A stretch of 64,000 bases of DNA. Origin: Cladocopium goreaui. Its lineage: Eukaryota; Sar; Dinophyceae; Suessiales; Symbiodiniaceae. The notes beneath the pieces were generated by a model. That model ran no database searches and was not told the origin of the DNA. It saw only the letters and a program-made list of their open reading frames with translations. The DNA is taken from contig CAMXCT020000518.1 of assembly GCA_947184155.2 (NCBI GenBank), positions 97,416 to 161,415 of the forward strand, in the 5' to 3' direction. Below are positions 33,734 through 41,966 of the stretch, piece after piece (position 1 is the stretch's first letter; each line of letters opens with the position of its first letter). The position numbers and the translations under genes are program-made.

Positions 33734-34439
33734 AGATCTCATGGCAGGTCCCAACGCACCCCTCACCAAAGCATTCATCAGTTGCGGGTGGCAATGCATT
33801 ACAGTGGATTGGTTGTTGGATGACAGCCATGACCTGTCAGATGAGCGCCGGCAACAATCCCTGAGCAAACAGCTTGAAGAGGTGATCTTCATAGCGGCAG
33901 CTATCGACTGTTCGACAAAGAGCAGGGCCAGGGAGATCCCCAGGAAGTTTGAAGACGGGCGGCCAGCCCCTGGTCCTCTTCGATCCGAGGTCTACCCTGA
34001 TGGCCTGCCTCATCTCAACAGCCGGGATGCCCAAAGAGTCGACCTTGACAACAAAGCCTGCAACTATGTCTTGGGAGAAATTCAGAAGTTGCGGGATAGG
34101 GGGGGAGGCAGTGTGCGTGAAAACCCTGCCCGTTCCTTGCACTGGTGGACGTCCACAGAGGTGACTATGTGGGAATCGGGACAATGGTTCGACACAGCCT
34201 ACGCGGCATGTACTTTGGGTGGGGCGCGTTGCAAGCATCAAGTGCTACGACACAATGTGGAGGAGATCCAACGCTGGCCCCCAGCCAATTGCCACCATGT
34301 GCACGACCCACAGGAATGGACCCCCTACACCTCCGACGGCCAGCGGTTTACCCATCCAAAGAAGAGGCAGAGTACACAGCAGTCCTTGCCTTTGCCATTG
34401 CAGTGTCGGCTAGTTGGTGGGCAGTCCGCACAGGTCTAG
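33729..34439 (+). CDS. Methyltransferase-like domain of the YR element
   Basis: The ORF opens with MADLMAGPNAPLTKAFISCGWQ. FIAAAIDCSTKSRAREIP (about 33890-33945) has the shape of a methyltransferase catalytic motif, with a Cys in the place of a C5 PC motif. PLRSEVYPDGLPHL follows, then GSVRENPARSLHWW (about 34107-34147), whose ENP resembles motif VI. DIRS elements often carry a methyltransferase domain next to RT-RNase H, so the position fits. Whether it methylates DNA is unknown. Coding similarity leaves this frame at about 34345 and resumes in the -1 frame (YPSKEEAEYTAV), so the protein is probably fused to RT by a -1 change. Confidence 0.55.
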   Translation: MADLMAGPNAPLTKAFISCGWQCITVDWLLDDSHDLSDERRQQSLSKQLEEVIFIAAAIDCSTKSRAREIPRKFEDGRPAPGPLRSEVYPDGLPHLNSRDAQRVDLDNKACNYVLGEIQKLRDRGGGSVRENPARSLHWWTSTEVTMWESGQWFDTAYAACTLGGARCKHQVLRHNVEEIQRWPPANCHHVHDPQEWTPYTSDGQRFTHPKKRQSTQQSLPLPLQCRLVGGQSAQV

Positions 34440-37297
34440 CCGTCCTGGATGTCCCACGCATGCCCACGTTCCTGTCAGTCGGACGCCGTGAACATTGGCT
34501 GGATATGGACCCGCGTGCAATGCGGGAGTGGGCAATGGCACCACTGGCGGTGACGCTGGGCCTCACAGAATCCTTGCGGGCTGAACGATCGGGGTTACCG
34601 GTCCGAAGGCTCGTCAAGGAGGTGATGATCGAGAACAACAAGCTACCACGCAAGACCATCTACGTCGGCCGAGGCAGCTTTCATCATCGCCTATCGACGA
34701 CCAAGTGGAAATCGCCATGGACACCGGGCCACAACTGCGAAGCCGGTGAATGGCCGGCTAGGTACATTGTCCATATTCGAACATCACCTTTGTGGGACGC
34801 CTTGCATGAGCTTAGCAATATGGAGCTGGCGTGCGACTGCCCCATGGAGCACCTGTGCGAAGCGGACATGCTCATTGGCCTCTTTTTCGATGCCACCGCC
34901 CCTGGGGGTGACCCAATGCAGCGGGGCACCGATGGCCGATGGAGTAGGACTGTGGCATTGTTGCAAGGGATCCAGGCTATCCCCAGGGGGGTAGCCCTAC
35001 CCATGATGAGCCAAGAAGCACTGGTATTGGCATTCCAAAAGCTTTTCCCCGAGCACTGGTTTAAAAACTACAAGTTTGCAATGATTGAAGACCTCATCAA
35101 CAGCCCGCCCTTCTGCTCATATGCCACCTGGCTTGCAGAGCGAGGAGAAGCTTGGGACGGGCCCCTAGTCCCGCATCTGGCTGCCGGGTCAGTGAGGCAG
35201 CTTGCACGGATTGGGGACGGGTGCCAAGTGGGTGCGATGACACACCGTGCCGCTTTGCCCCCACTGCTGCCGTTCAACTTGGATCCTGAGGACCATTTCA
35301 ACCAAGCAGTCCAACGAGCCCAGCACCCGTTGCCCTACGAAGACCTCCCAGTCGTCGACTTAGACCTGGAGTTCGTAGCAGATGCCTATGTGGCACATGG
35401 CCAGCAGTTGCGCCCGTGGCGACAGCAGGCAGTCGGGGCCATGCGAGAGCTGAAGAGACGCTGGGAGGGGGTGACCCTCCACTTGCGATCCTTCCAGGAG
35501 CCGGCCGTCCAGCAGGTAACACGGCACCGCGATGTGGGGCTCATCGCATTGCTGATGCTGCTGACATCATGGGCAGACACCAGCTTTCCCTATGGTCTGA
35601 TCCGTGGGCTGCCTGCAGTGGGCTACGCACCACCTTATGGGATATTCCCCCAACAGCCAGCTGAGGTGATCAGCATGGCAGATGTGTTGGAGGGATGGCA
35701 GGAACACAATCAGCACATCTTGGGCCAGCTGAGAGCAGGCAAGGATGATGAGTTCCTCCCGCAGCAGTCATTGGAGGACGCAGCGAATGGTTTCTGCACA
35801 GAGCCCTTGCGACGGACAGATTTCCTGCGGGCCATTGGCGACAAGGCCCATCGATTGATCCCGCGTTGCGTGATCACACAGAGCTCAGGCAAGCAGCGTG
35901 TGATCGACAATGGGGACACCGGAGGACAATCAGCCTTGTCGTCTGATGCTAACAAGCTCACATTGTGCAGTCCATTGCGTCCTGCCCAGCACATTCGCCT
36001 TGCAATGCATCGTTGGACAGAGGATGAGATGGCCGATTTCTTCGAGAACGATGCCTGGGAAACAGGACAAGAAGATCTGCCTTCAGCATACAGGTATTGC
36101 CCTATGGCATTGCAGGAAAGTCTGGGCTGCGTGGTGGTGTGGTACCATCACGAATGGCAAACCCCTGCATACCAAGTCTACGCTGGGCTACTCTTCGGAC
36201 TGCCGCTGGCGGTTACATCATTCAACCGTTTTTCCAGACTATTGGAGGCACTAGCCAGGCGTTTTTGCCGAGTTTTGACATCCCTGTACTTTGATGATGC
36301 GACCATCACAGACTTGCAATCCTCAAAAGGGTCAGGCCAATGGGCCATGAATCAAGTGTGTTCTCTTATCGGCTCCCCCTTCGCAGAGGACAAGAAACAA
36401 CCAATGCAGAGCACCGGTACCTTTTTGGGATTGACTCATGATCTCAGCTCCATCAACCAAACAGGGCACGTACAGTTCTGGGCTCGAGAACGGCTCCATG
36501 ACAAAGTACGTGACATGTTGGCAACAGCCAGGGTGACTGGCCATTTCAGCCGAGGGGCAGCATCGAAGCTGTACGGCTTGGCCAATTTCCTGGAACAGGG
36601 CATCTACGGTCGAGTGGGATATGGCGGCCTCATGGCCATCAAAGCCAGGCAAGACGAGACAACCTCGACCATCACTCCCGAGATTGAAGCATGCTTCGAG
36701 GTGATCGAAGCGGTTATGCGCTTTCAGCCAAAGCGGGAATTTCCCGTTCTGCACCTGGATCATCTGCGATTTTTGGCAGCCTCCGACGCAGCTGTCGAAG
36801 CAGACAATCCTGGTTCAGGAGGTTTTCACCTGATCTTTTTCCAGCCTGACGGATCACAAATTCGTCACAGTTTTGTCGCGACCAACTGTGCAGAGCTCCG
36901 AACACTTTGGCAACCTGCAGAGACGCATATCGCCCAACTGGAACTATCTATGGTGCTCTACGCCCTTGTCGAAAGGCCTGATCTGTTTCGAAACCGACAC
37001 GGCCTATGGTTTTTGGACAACGTAGCAGCCGTCATGACGCTAGTGAGAGGACGTTCTAGCAATGCCGACTTAGCGAAGCTAGGTCATTTGATCCATCTAG
37101 CTCTGTTTGCACTGCGAGCCCAAGGATATTGGGAGTACGTCCAGAGCAAGAGCAACTGGGCTGACGATATCAGCCGACTTGGCGTCAATGATCCATGGTG
37201 GCGATGCCATGGTTTTGAATTTTATTCGTCGTACCTCCCTACAATCTTGTTCCAGCTACCCTTTGCAGCTGTCATTCTCACCTTCGAATACCTTTAG
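34145..37297 (+). CDS. Reverse transcriptase - RNase H of the YR element
   Basis: The open frame starts at a GTG at 34145, but plausible protein begins near 34345, where the upstream frame is left, so the true product is likely a fusion. RT features are CVITQSSGKQRVIDNG, the motif B-like GLLFGLPLAVTSFNRFSRLL, and the catalytic LYFDDATITD (F-D-D, aspartates at 36293-36298). The thumb-like region follows (FLGLTHDL). RNase H is recognisable from four acidic positions: AASDAAVEAD (about 36780), QLELSMVLYALVE (about 36940), FLDNVAAV (about 37014) and ADDISR (about 37160). This order without integrase is typical of DIRS-type elements, which use a tyrosine recombinase instead. The frame is uninterrupted for more than 950 codons and ends 22 bp before repeat B1. 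Confidence 0.85.
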   Translation: MDVHRGDYVGIGTMVRHSLRGMYFGWGALQASSATTQCGGDPTLAPSQLPPCARPTGMDPLHLRRPAVYPSKEEAEYTAVLAFAIAVSASWWAVRTGLAVLDVPRMPTFLSVGRREHWLDMDPRAMREWAMAPLAVTLGLTESLRAERSGLPVRRLVKEVMIENNKLPRKTIYVGRGSFHHRLSTTKWKSPWTPGHNCEAGEWPARYIVHIRTSPLWDALHELSNMELACDCPMEHLCEADMLIGLFFDATAPGGDPMQRGTDGRWSRTVALLQGIQAIPRGVALPMMSQEALVLAFQKLFPEHWFKNYKFAMIEDLINSPPFCSYATWLAERGEAWDGPLVPHLAAGSVRQLARIGDGCQVGAMTHRAALPPLLPFNLDPEDHFNQAVQRAQHPLPYEDLPVVDLDLEFVADAYVAHGQQLRPWRQQAVGAMRELKRRWEGVTLHLRSFQEPAVQQVTRHRDVGLIALLMLLTSWADTSFPYGLIRGLPAVGYAPPYGIFPQQPAEVISMADVLEGWQEHNQHILGQLRAGKDDEFLPQQSLEDAANGFCTEPLRRTDFLRAIGDKAHRLIPRCVITQSSGKQRVIDNGDTGGQSALSSDANKLTLCSPLRPAQHIRLAMHRWTEDEMADFFENDAWETGQEDLPSAYRYCPMALQESLGCVVVWYHHEWQTPAYQVYAGLLFGLPLAVTSFNRFSRLLEALARRFCRVLTSLYFDDATITDLQSSKGSGQWAMNQVCSLIGSPFAEDKKQPMQSTGTFLGLTHDLSSINQTGHVQFWARERLHDKVRDMLATARVTGHFSRGAASKLYGLANFLEQGIYGRVGYGGLMAIKARQDETTSTITPEIEACFEVIEAVMRFQPKREFPVLHLDHLRFLAASDAAVEADNPGSGGFHLIFFQPDGSQIRHSFVATNCAELRTLWQPAETHIAQLELSMVLYALVERPDLFRNRHGLWFLDNVAAVMTLVRGRSSNADLAKLGHLIHLALFALRAQGYWEYVQSKSNWADDISRLGVNDPWWRCHGFEFYSSYLPTILFQLPFAAVILTFEYL
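34903..34915 (+). repeat. GGNGA hairpin 15 (loop GGTGA)
   Basis: TGGG and CCCA pair over 4 bp around GGTGA at 34907-34911. Confidence 0.45.
35464..35480 (+). repeat. GGNGA hairpin 16 (loop GGTGA)
   Basis: GGAGGG and CCCTCC pair over 6 bp around GGTGA at 35470-35474, inside the RT ORF. Confidence 0.7.
36527..36541 (+). repeat. GGNGA hairpin 17 (loop GGTGA)
   Basis: GCCAG and CTGGC pair over 5 bp around GGTGA at 36532-36536, inside the RT ORF. Confidence 0.6.
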
Positions 37298-37318
37298 TGC
37301 TTTGGGAATTGAGTGCAT

Positions 37319-37530
37319 TGGGTGATTCCTGCAGAGCAGGTTCCAGCCTGGGTTGCCAGGCAGCTGACCAGTGGCGAAACTGGTCTGGGGCTATGTACGT
37401 GTCACATCGTGACAACCAAAGCAAACCTGAGGATTGCAGGTGAAATTGACTGAGCATAGGCATAGCTGTGGAAAAAGAAAGCTGCGGGAGCGCGAGACAG
37501 TATCTGTTTCATATGACACTTTGAGATGTA
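37319..37530 (+). repeat. Split direct repeat B1
   Basis: It matches 37799-38011 over its whole length with one substitution and one 1-bp indel. It contains four consecutive hairpins. They are CCTGC/GCAGG (37328-37340), GCCTGG/CCAGGC (37346-37361), GACCAGT/ACTGGTC with loop GGCGAA (37366-37385), and TGTCAC/GTGACA (37400-37414). The third has the family loop GGCGA plus one A. Confidence 0.9.
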
Positions 37531-37651
37531 CCCATGCATTGAGTTTGGCAGGCTTGGGTGTGCATGTATCATCTTTAAGTGTTTCAATGAATGCTACCAT
37601 TTTGGCTCAAGTAAACTTGAACCAAAATAGCATTCATTGCTGTTTTCTTTC
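37531..37651 (+). repeat. Internal repeat A2
   Basis: It is identical to A1 (27911-28031), including the spliced-leader-like hairpin (37585-37639). It abuts B1 directly, which is the expected sequence of the circle junction. Confidence 0.9.
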
Positions 37652-37750
37652 CCCACCCTCCCAACCCTAAGAGCCGACCTCCCGTGGAGATGTCCGCCTA
37701 GGTTAGGGGAGCCTGCACGGCAGGCGAGTACATAGCCTCTATCGGGGATC

Positions 37751-37773
37751 CTCTCTTGGGGCGACCAAGAGAG
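37751..37773 (+). repeat. GGNGA hairpin 18 (loop GGCGA), 9-bp stem
   Basis: CTCTCTTGG (37751-37759) pairs with CCAAGAGAG (37765-37773) without mismatch, around GGCGA at 37760-37764. It lies in the non-coding 147 bp between A2 and B2. Confidence 0.9.
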
Positions 37774-37781
37774 ACTTTCCC

Positions 37782-37798
37782 TCCCTTAGGTTAAGGGA
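37782..37798 (+). repeat. Palindrome at the inner edge of B2
   Basis: TCCCTTA (37782-37788) and TAAGGGA (37792-37798) are separated by GGT and abut the start of repeat B2. Confidence 0.75.
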
Positions 37799-38011
37799 TG
37801 GGTGATTCCTGCAGAGCAGGTTCCAGCCTGGGTTGCCAGGCAGCTGACCAGTGGCGAAACTGGTCTGGGGCTATGTGCGTGTCACATCGTGACAACCCAA
37901 AGCAAACCTGAGGATTGCAGGTGAAATTGACTGAGCATAGGCATAGCTGTGGAAAAAGAAAGCTGCGGGAGCGCGAGACAGTATCTGTTTCATATGACAC
38001 TTTGAGATGTA
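37799..38011 (+). repeat. Split direct repeat B2 (right end of the element)
   Basis: It repeats B1 (37319-37530), including the four hairpins. It ends in ...gatgta and runs into a TA/TATG microsatellite, while B1 runs directly into A2. Confidence 0.9.
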
Positions 38012-38110
38012 TATATATATTATGTATGTATGTATATGTATATGTGTATATGTATACGTATATACGTATATGTATATGTATATATATAATATATATATAT
38101 ATATGTAAAA
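38012..38110. repeat. TA/TATG microsatellite at the insertion site
   Basis: TA-rich repeat flanking the right end of the YR element. The left flank at about 27880-27910 is of the same kind (tatgtata). Confidence 0.85.
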
Positions 38111-38889
38111 CTGCGCATACTATGTATAATATCTCTGTCGCACGTGTGAAGCATGCATCTTTATGTATCTCTATGTATGAGTATGTGCATATGTGCATGC
38201 ATATTCATAGAATGCATGTAAAACTACAAAAAACTTACAAGTATGTAAACGTGTGTGTTGACCTCCAACACCTGTGAGGCCATGCCTCCAACACCAGTGG
38301 AAGCCAAAAAAGCAGTGAGGCTGTGGATGGCCACTGTTCAGTGTGGCTTGCCAAAAGAGGAGTGGAACCGTACAAGCCGCCTTGCCTTCAATGTGTCACG
38401 GCATGAAATTTGTTGATTTGGCTTGAAGAGTTGATGTGATCAAGACAGACCTTCTCTGAGCGCATGGTTTTGTACAGCTTTGAATTCCCTTTTACCTGAC
38501 AATGACGAGAATAGTGGTTCTCTCTCCTATTCCCTTGCTCCACATGTTATCTTCCAATTCTGCCAAGAGAGAATTTCTATGCCTTAATGTAGTCCCAGAC
38601 ATTTAGCATTTCCTTCATGCCAGGGTGGAATCAATGCTCATTGCAAGACAGGTATAGGGCTAGAAGATGCGGATCATGTGGCTAACAGCTTCTTTTAGCA
38701 ATTTGATCGCAAAAAAATCGCCAAAAAGGAGCTGTCCAAGTTGAGGCTATTTTGCAGCCAAAGGAAGCTTCAACGCACAGTTTTGTTAAATCCTGCGTGA
38801 AAGCTTGCTTTACATGTATTTTAGCCTCATCCCTTATTTGCATTTGCCGTTGCAGCAATTTCTACAGCCGTTGCCATTGTTAGGTCCTG

Positions 38890-38904
38890 GCGGTCCAGCG
38901 GTCC
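38890..38904. repeat. GCGGTCC tandem pair upstream of the kinase ATG
   Basis: GCGGTCC at 38890-38896 and 38898-38904, preceded by GGTCC at 38883-38887. The kinase ATG is at 38914. A similar pair follows the kinase stop at 40315-40329. Confidence 0.6.
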
Positions 38905-38913
38905 TGAGTAGCC

Positions 38914-40248
38914 ATGGCAAAAGCTGTGCCCGCAGTTCGGCTTCGTGGCAAGCAGCCATGCCCTCAAAGAGTGAAGAAGAATGGCCAAAAGTCAAAGGGC
39001 AAGCAGACCAAGCCAAAACGAGACACGATTCGATGTCAAGCGTTGAAAGATGGCTTGTTGCCACCTGCTAGAAGGCCTTTTGCGCTCTTTGTCAAGGACA
39101 ACGTGCGTGGGCAGAAAGGAGGTGGGAGAAGCGAATGGCGGCTTGAGATGAAGCGCTTGGGGGCCATGTGGCACAAGTTACCCATTGACCAGAAGAAGCG
39201 CTACTTTGACCAATCCAATGCCAAGTTTGCCAAGCAGCATTTTGTGATGAAGCAGATGGGCATGCCACTGCGAAAGTCAAGCTCGCGAACAACTCACACG
39301 CTGGCAAAGGACGTGCTTCCAGAACCTGAAGATCCTGTCATGATCGGAGGCTACAAGGTGGTGAATGCGGATCCTGGCCTTCCTGATTGCCATCCCCTAG
39401 GTGAAGGCGCTTATGGCAGCGTTTTCCTTTGCTTAGACAAGCTTCAACGAAGATGTGCTGTGAAGGTCTTCAAGAAGAAGAGCGCACTCGAGGATCTCAA
39501 CCATGAGCTCGTCCTTTTGCAAGCAGTGCAAGAACAAAGCGACCAGAAACTCCGAGGATTTTACCCCTGCATTTTGGAAGCACAGCCCTGTTTCAAGCCT
39601 TTTCCATTTTTGGCTCTTGAATATTGTGGCTCCAGCTTGTTTTCTTTGCTTGGGGAAAAAGGAGCTTTTAGCGTAGATGACAGTCGCGCCATCGCTTTGC
39701 AGCTGAAAGCTGCAGTGCGTGGCTTGCACTCATTGCAGATTTTGCATTTGGATTTAAAAACAAGCAATGTGCTTTGGTGCGTTGTCCGGCGTGAGCTCAA
39801 GTTGGCAGACTTTGGGATGTCTGAATATATCCCAGGGTATGGTCCTTCAATTCGTTTTCCCATGTATGTAACAGCAAGTTACCGAGCCCCAGAATTGTGG
39901 CACGCTGCTCAAAGGGACCTTTCCAAGTGGTTGGGGCCTGCAGTCGATTTATGGTCGTTTGGTTGTGTTCTCTATGAGGTTGCAGTTGGAAAGATCCTTA
40001 TGCGCCCACTGCGCAACAACCTTTGTGGTTGTGAGAACACCATCAAGGAGTGGTGCCAGCAGTGGCAATCCTTGCAGAAATCATTGCAGGGATCAATAAG
40101 ACCAAGTCTTTCAAATGCACAGGTCAGCCGAAATTTTGACTATCGGCTGGTGAATCGTTTGCACTTGCTGGAACCAAGCTTCAGGCCAGCAATCAAGGCT
40201 ATGCTCAACCCGGATCCTGCTCAGCGAGATTGGGCAGGCATTGATTGA
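38914..40248 (+). CDS. HMG-box plus protein kinase fusion protein
   Basis: A 444-residue single-exon ORF. The N-terminus (1-50) is Lys/Arg-rich, like a nuclear localisation region. Residues about 52-110 (RRPFALFVKDN...W..LPIDQKKRYFDQSNAKFAKQH) resemble an HMG box, a DNA-bending domain. Residues about 158-440 are a Ser/Thr-type kinase. They show the glycine loop GEGAYGSV (163-170), the ATP lysine in CAVKVF (K184), the catalytic loop HLDLKTSN (278-285, D280, Leu in place of the usual Arg), DFG (299-301), APE (325-327) and DLWSFG (345-350). All core residues are present, so it is probably active. The non-RD catalytic loop suggests it does not need activation-loop phosphorylation in the usual way. 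The fusion suggests a chromatin-associated kinase (inference). Confidence 0.85.
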   Translation: MAKAVPAVRLRGKQPCPQRVKKNGQKSKGKQTKPKRDTIRCQALKDGLLPPARRPFALFVKDNVRGQKGGGRSEWRLEMKRLGAMWHKLPIDQKKRYFDQSNAKFAKQHFVMKQMGMPLRKSSSRTTHTLAKDVLPEPEDPVMIGGYKVVNADPGLPDCHPLGEGAYGSVFLCLDKLQRRCAVKVFKKKSALEDLNHELVLLQAVQEQSDQKLRGFYPCILEAQPCFKPFPFLALEYCGSSLFSLLGEKGAFSVDDSRAIALQLKAAVRGLHSLQILHLDLKTSNVLWCVVRRELKLADFGMSEYIPGYGPSIRFPMYVTASYRAPELWHAAQRDLSKWLGPAVDLWSFGCVLYEVAVGKILMRPLRNNLCGCENTIKEWCQQWQSLQKSLQGSIRPSLSNAQVSRNFDYRLVNRLHLLEPSFRPAIKAMLNPDPAQRDWAGID

Positions 40249-40629
40249 GCTAAATCTGTAGGGTTTCTAGGGGCATAGAGACCTGCTGTGCGGATGATGG
40301 GGTAACTCATCCTGGCGGTTCAGCGGTCCAGATTGCGAAACAGCGACTTCCATCAGCTTTCTGGAGAAACAAATGTGCTCAGGGAGTGCAAGTCATGAGC
40401 GCATCGATCTGGTATCCATGTCATTGTGTAGGAAGTTGAAACCAGCACCATTTTGCACTTCATATTTGCCACTTCCTGGCGGCTGAGGTCTTGGTGCAAA
40501 CGGATGGCGCATGTGCAAGACAGAAAAAATGGCAGCGGCTTGAAATATACCCAAATCCCTTAATATTTTTCGGCACCGTTGAATTGCCATCCCAGATATT
40601 TTAAGGTGCAAAGATATACAGATACATAC

Positions 40630-41000
40630 GCATTGATATATTATATAATGTATACATTGTATAGTTTATATAGATTATATATATATATCATATATATATA
40701 TATCATATATATGATATATATATATCATATATATATATCATATATATCATATATCACATATATATACCATATACATATCATATATATATATATATCACAT
40801 ATATATATACCATATATATCATATATATATCACACACATATATATATATATAAATTATATCACACATATATATATATATTATATCATATATATATACCAC
40901 ATATATATATCACACATATATATATACTGTATGTATATATTATATATATATACATACATAGTATAGTCTATATATATATATATGTATATATAGTGGGAAA
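40630..41000. repeat. TA/TATC microsatellite
   Basis: About 370 bp of alternating tatatata and catata units. The Tyr/Ile-rich ORFs across it are artefacts. Confidence 0.95.
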
Positions 41001-41849
41001 ACAACTTTATACGTGTATAGTTTTTATTTTTACACACTATGTGCACTATGTATACTATAGTAGAATGTGATTTATTATAATACACTATACTATGATATAA
41101 TATGACAAATATAGTACAATTCATTTTGATATTATACGATATGATATGATATAATATAGTATAATATAGTACAATACAATATATTTCAATATAATATAAT
41201 AGAACAGAAATATAATACAATATATATAGTTTTATATATACACATGATTCATAATGATTCATAATCTAGGTGTACATTGTGCATCTCCTTTGGACATTGA
41301 AGACCGTGTGCCTCCAATTGATGCCAAACGATAACATGTGCTTGGCATGAGACGGAGAATGCATTGGTTTCATCAGTTCCATGCACACAAAAAAATCCAC
41401 GAATCCTTCCTTGGAAAACAAACGATTCACACATTCAATGCTGAAACAGGCCAAGGTCTATCCCTGCCATGGCCCTTTGGGCAGGCCAGCAGCGGAGTCC
41501 TCTCCTCTGTGGTTGGTCTCATAGGTCGGATGGGAAGTTGGCCAAATTGTCCTCTGGCAACGGAAATTCCGGCGAGGAAAGAGGAGCGATACGGAAGACC
41601 ACCACCAACAAGAAGAAGAAGAAGAAGAACAGCAGAAAGAAAAAGAAGAAACATAAGAAAATCAGGCTCAACAAAACCAAGACTGTAAAAATAATAAAAA
41701 TCAAATAGAAAAAAAAACAACAGCAATCAGATTTGCTTCCTTGACCTGTCCACAGGCTTGGGCGTTTCATACCAGATGCAGACTGGCCTGCCTGTGCCTT
41801 GGCCACATACCGTTGCCGAAACGCGTTAAATGGCTGGCTTGTTGCCCCA

Positions 41850-41966
41850 TAGCCTCTGGTAAACTCACATACTGTAACTAATTCTATGAAAATAACACGT
41901 AGTTTATGAGGTAAGTCATCTATAAATGGTCCATGTTCCATCGCTATGTTAGATTGCTGGAGGGTA
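41850..41966. repeat. MITE-like element family 2, copy 4
   Basis: The ends are tagcctctggtaaactcac and attgctggagggta, and the interior has 'catcgctatgtt'. It is somewhat diverged. Confidence 0.7.

Larger units (their letters stand above)
27911..38011 (+). mobile_element. Complete tyrosine-recombinase (DIRS/PAT/Ngaro-type) retrotransposon with split direct repeats
   Basis: A 121-bp repeat A occurs at 27911-28031 and, identical in every base, at 37531-37651. A 212-213-bp repeat B occurs at 37319-37530 and 37799-38011 with two differences. The order A1-(genes)-B1-A2-(147 bp)-B2 is the split direct repeat arrangement of PAT/Ngaro-type elements, which integrate through a circular intermediate using a tyrosine recombinase. 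Coding capacity fits: tyrosine recombinase, gag-like zinc-finger protein, methyltransferase-like domain, reverse transcriptase and RNase H, all on the plus strand. The flanks are TA-rich microsatellite, with no target-site duplication expected for this class. The identical A repeats indicate a young insertion. Odd features are the gene order, a phosphatase-like domain, and the GGNGA hairpins. Confidence 0.9.

Noticed and set aside
37366..37385. TGGCGAA in repeat B as part of an HDV-like or hammerhead ribozyme
   Set aside because: It lies in the loop of a simple local hairpin. The other helices and core nucleotides of either ribozyme are not present.
38906..38916. gagtagccatgg before the kinase ATG as a spliced-leader relic
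   Set aside because: Only GTAGCCAT-like 7-8 nt match, too short to separate from chance. The CTCAAG end is missing.
40579..41262. Tyr/Ile-rich ORFs on both strands
   Set aside because: They are translations of a TA/TATC microsatellite.
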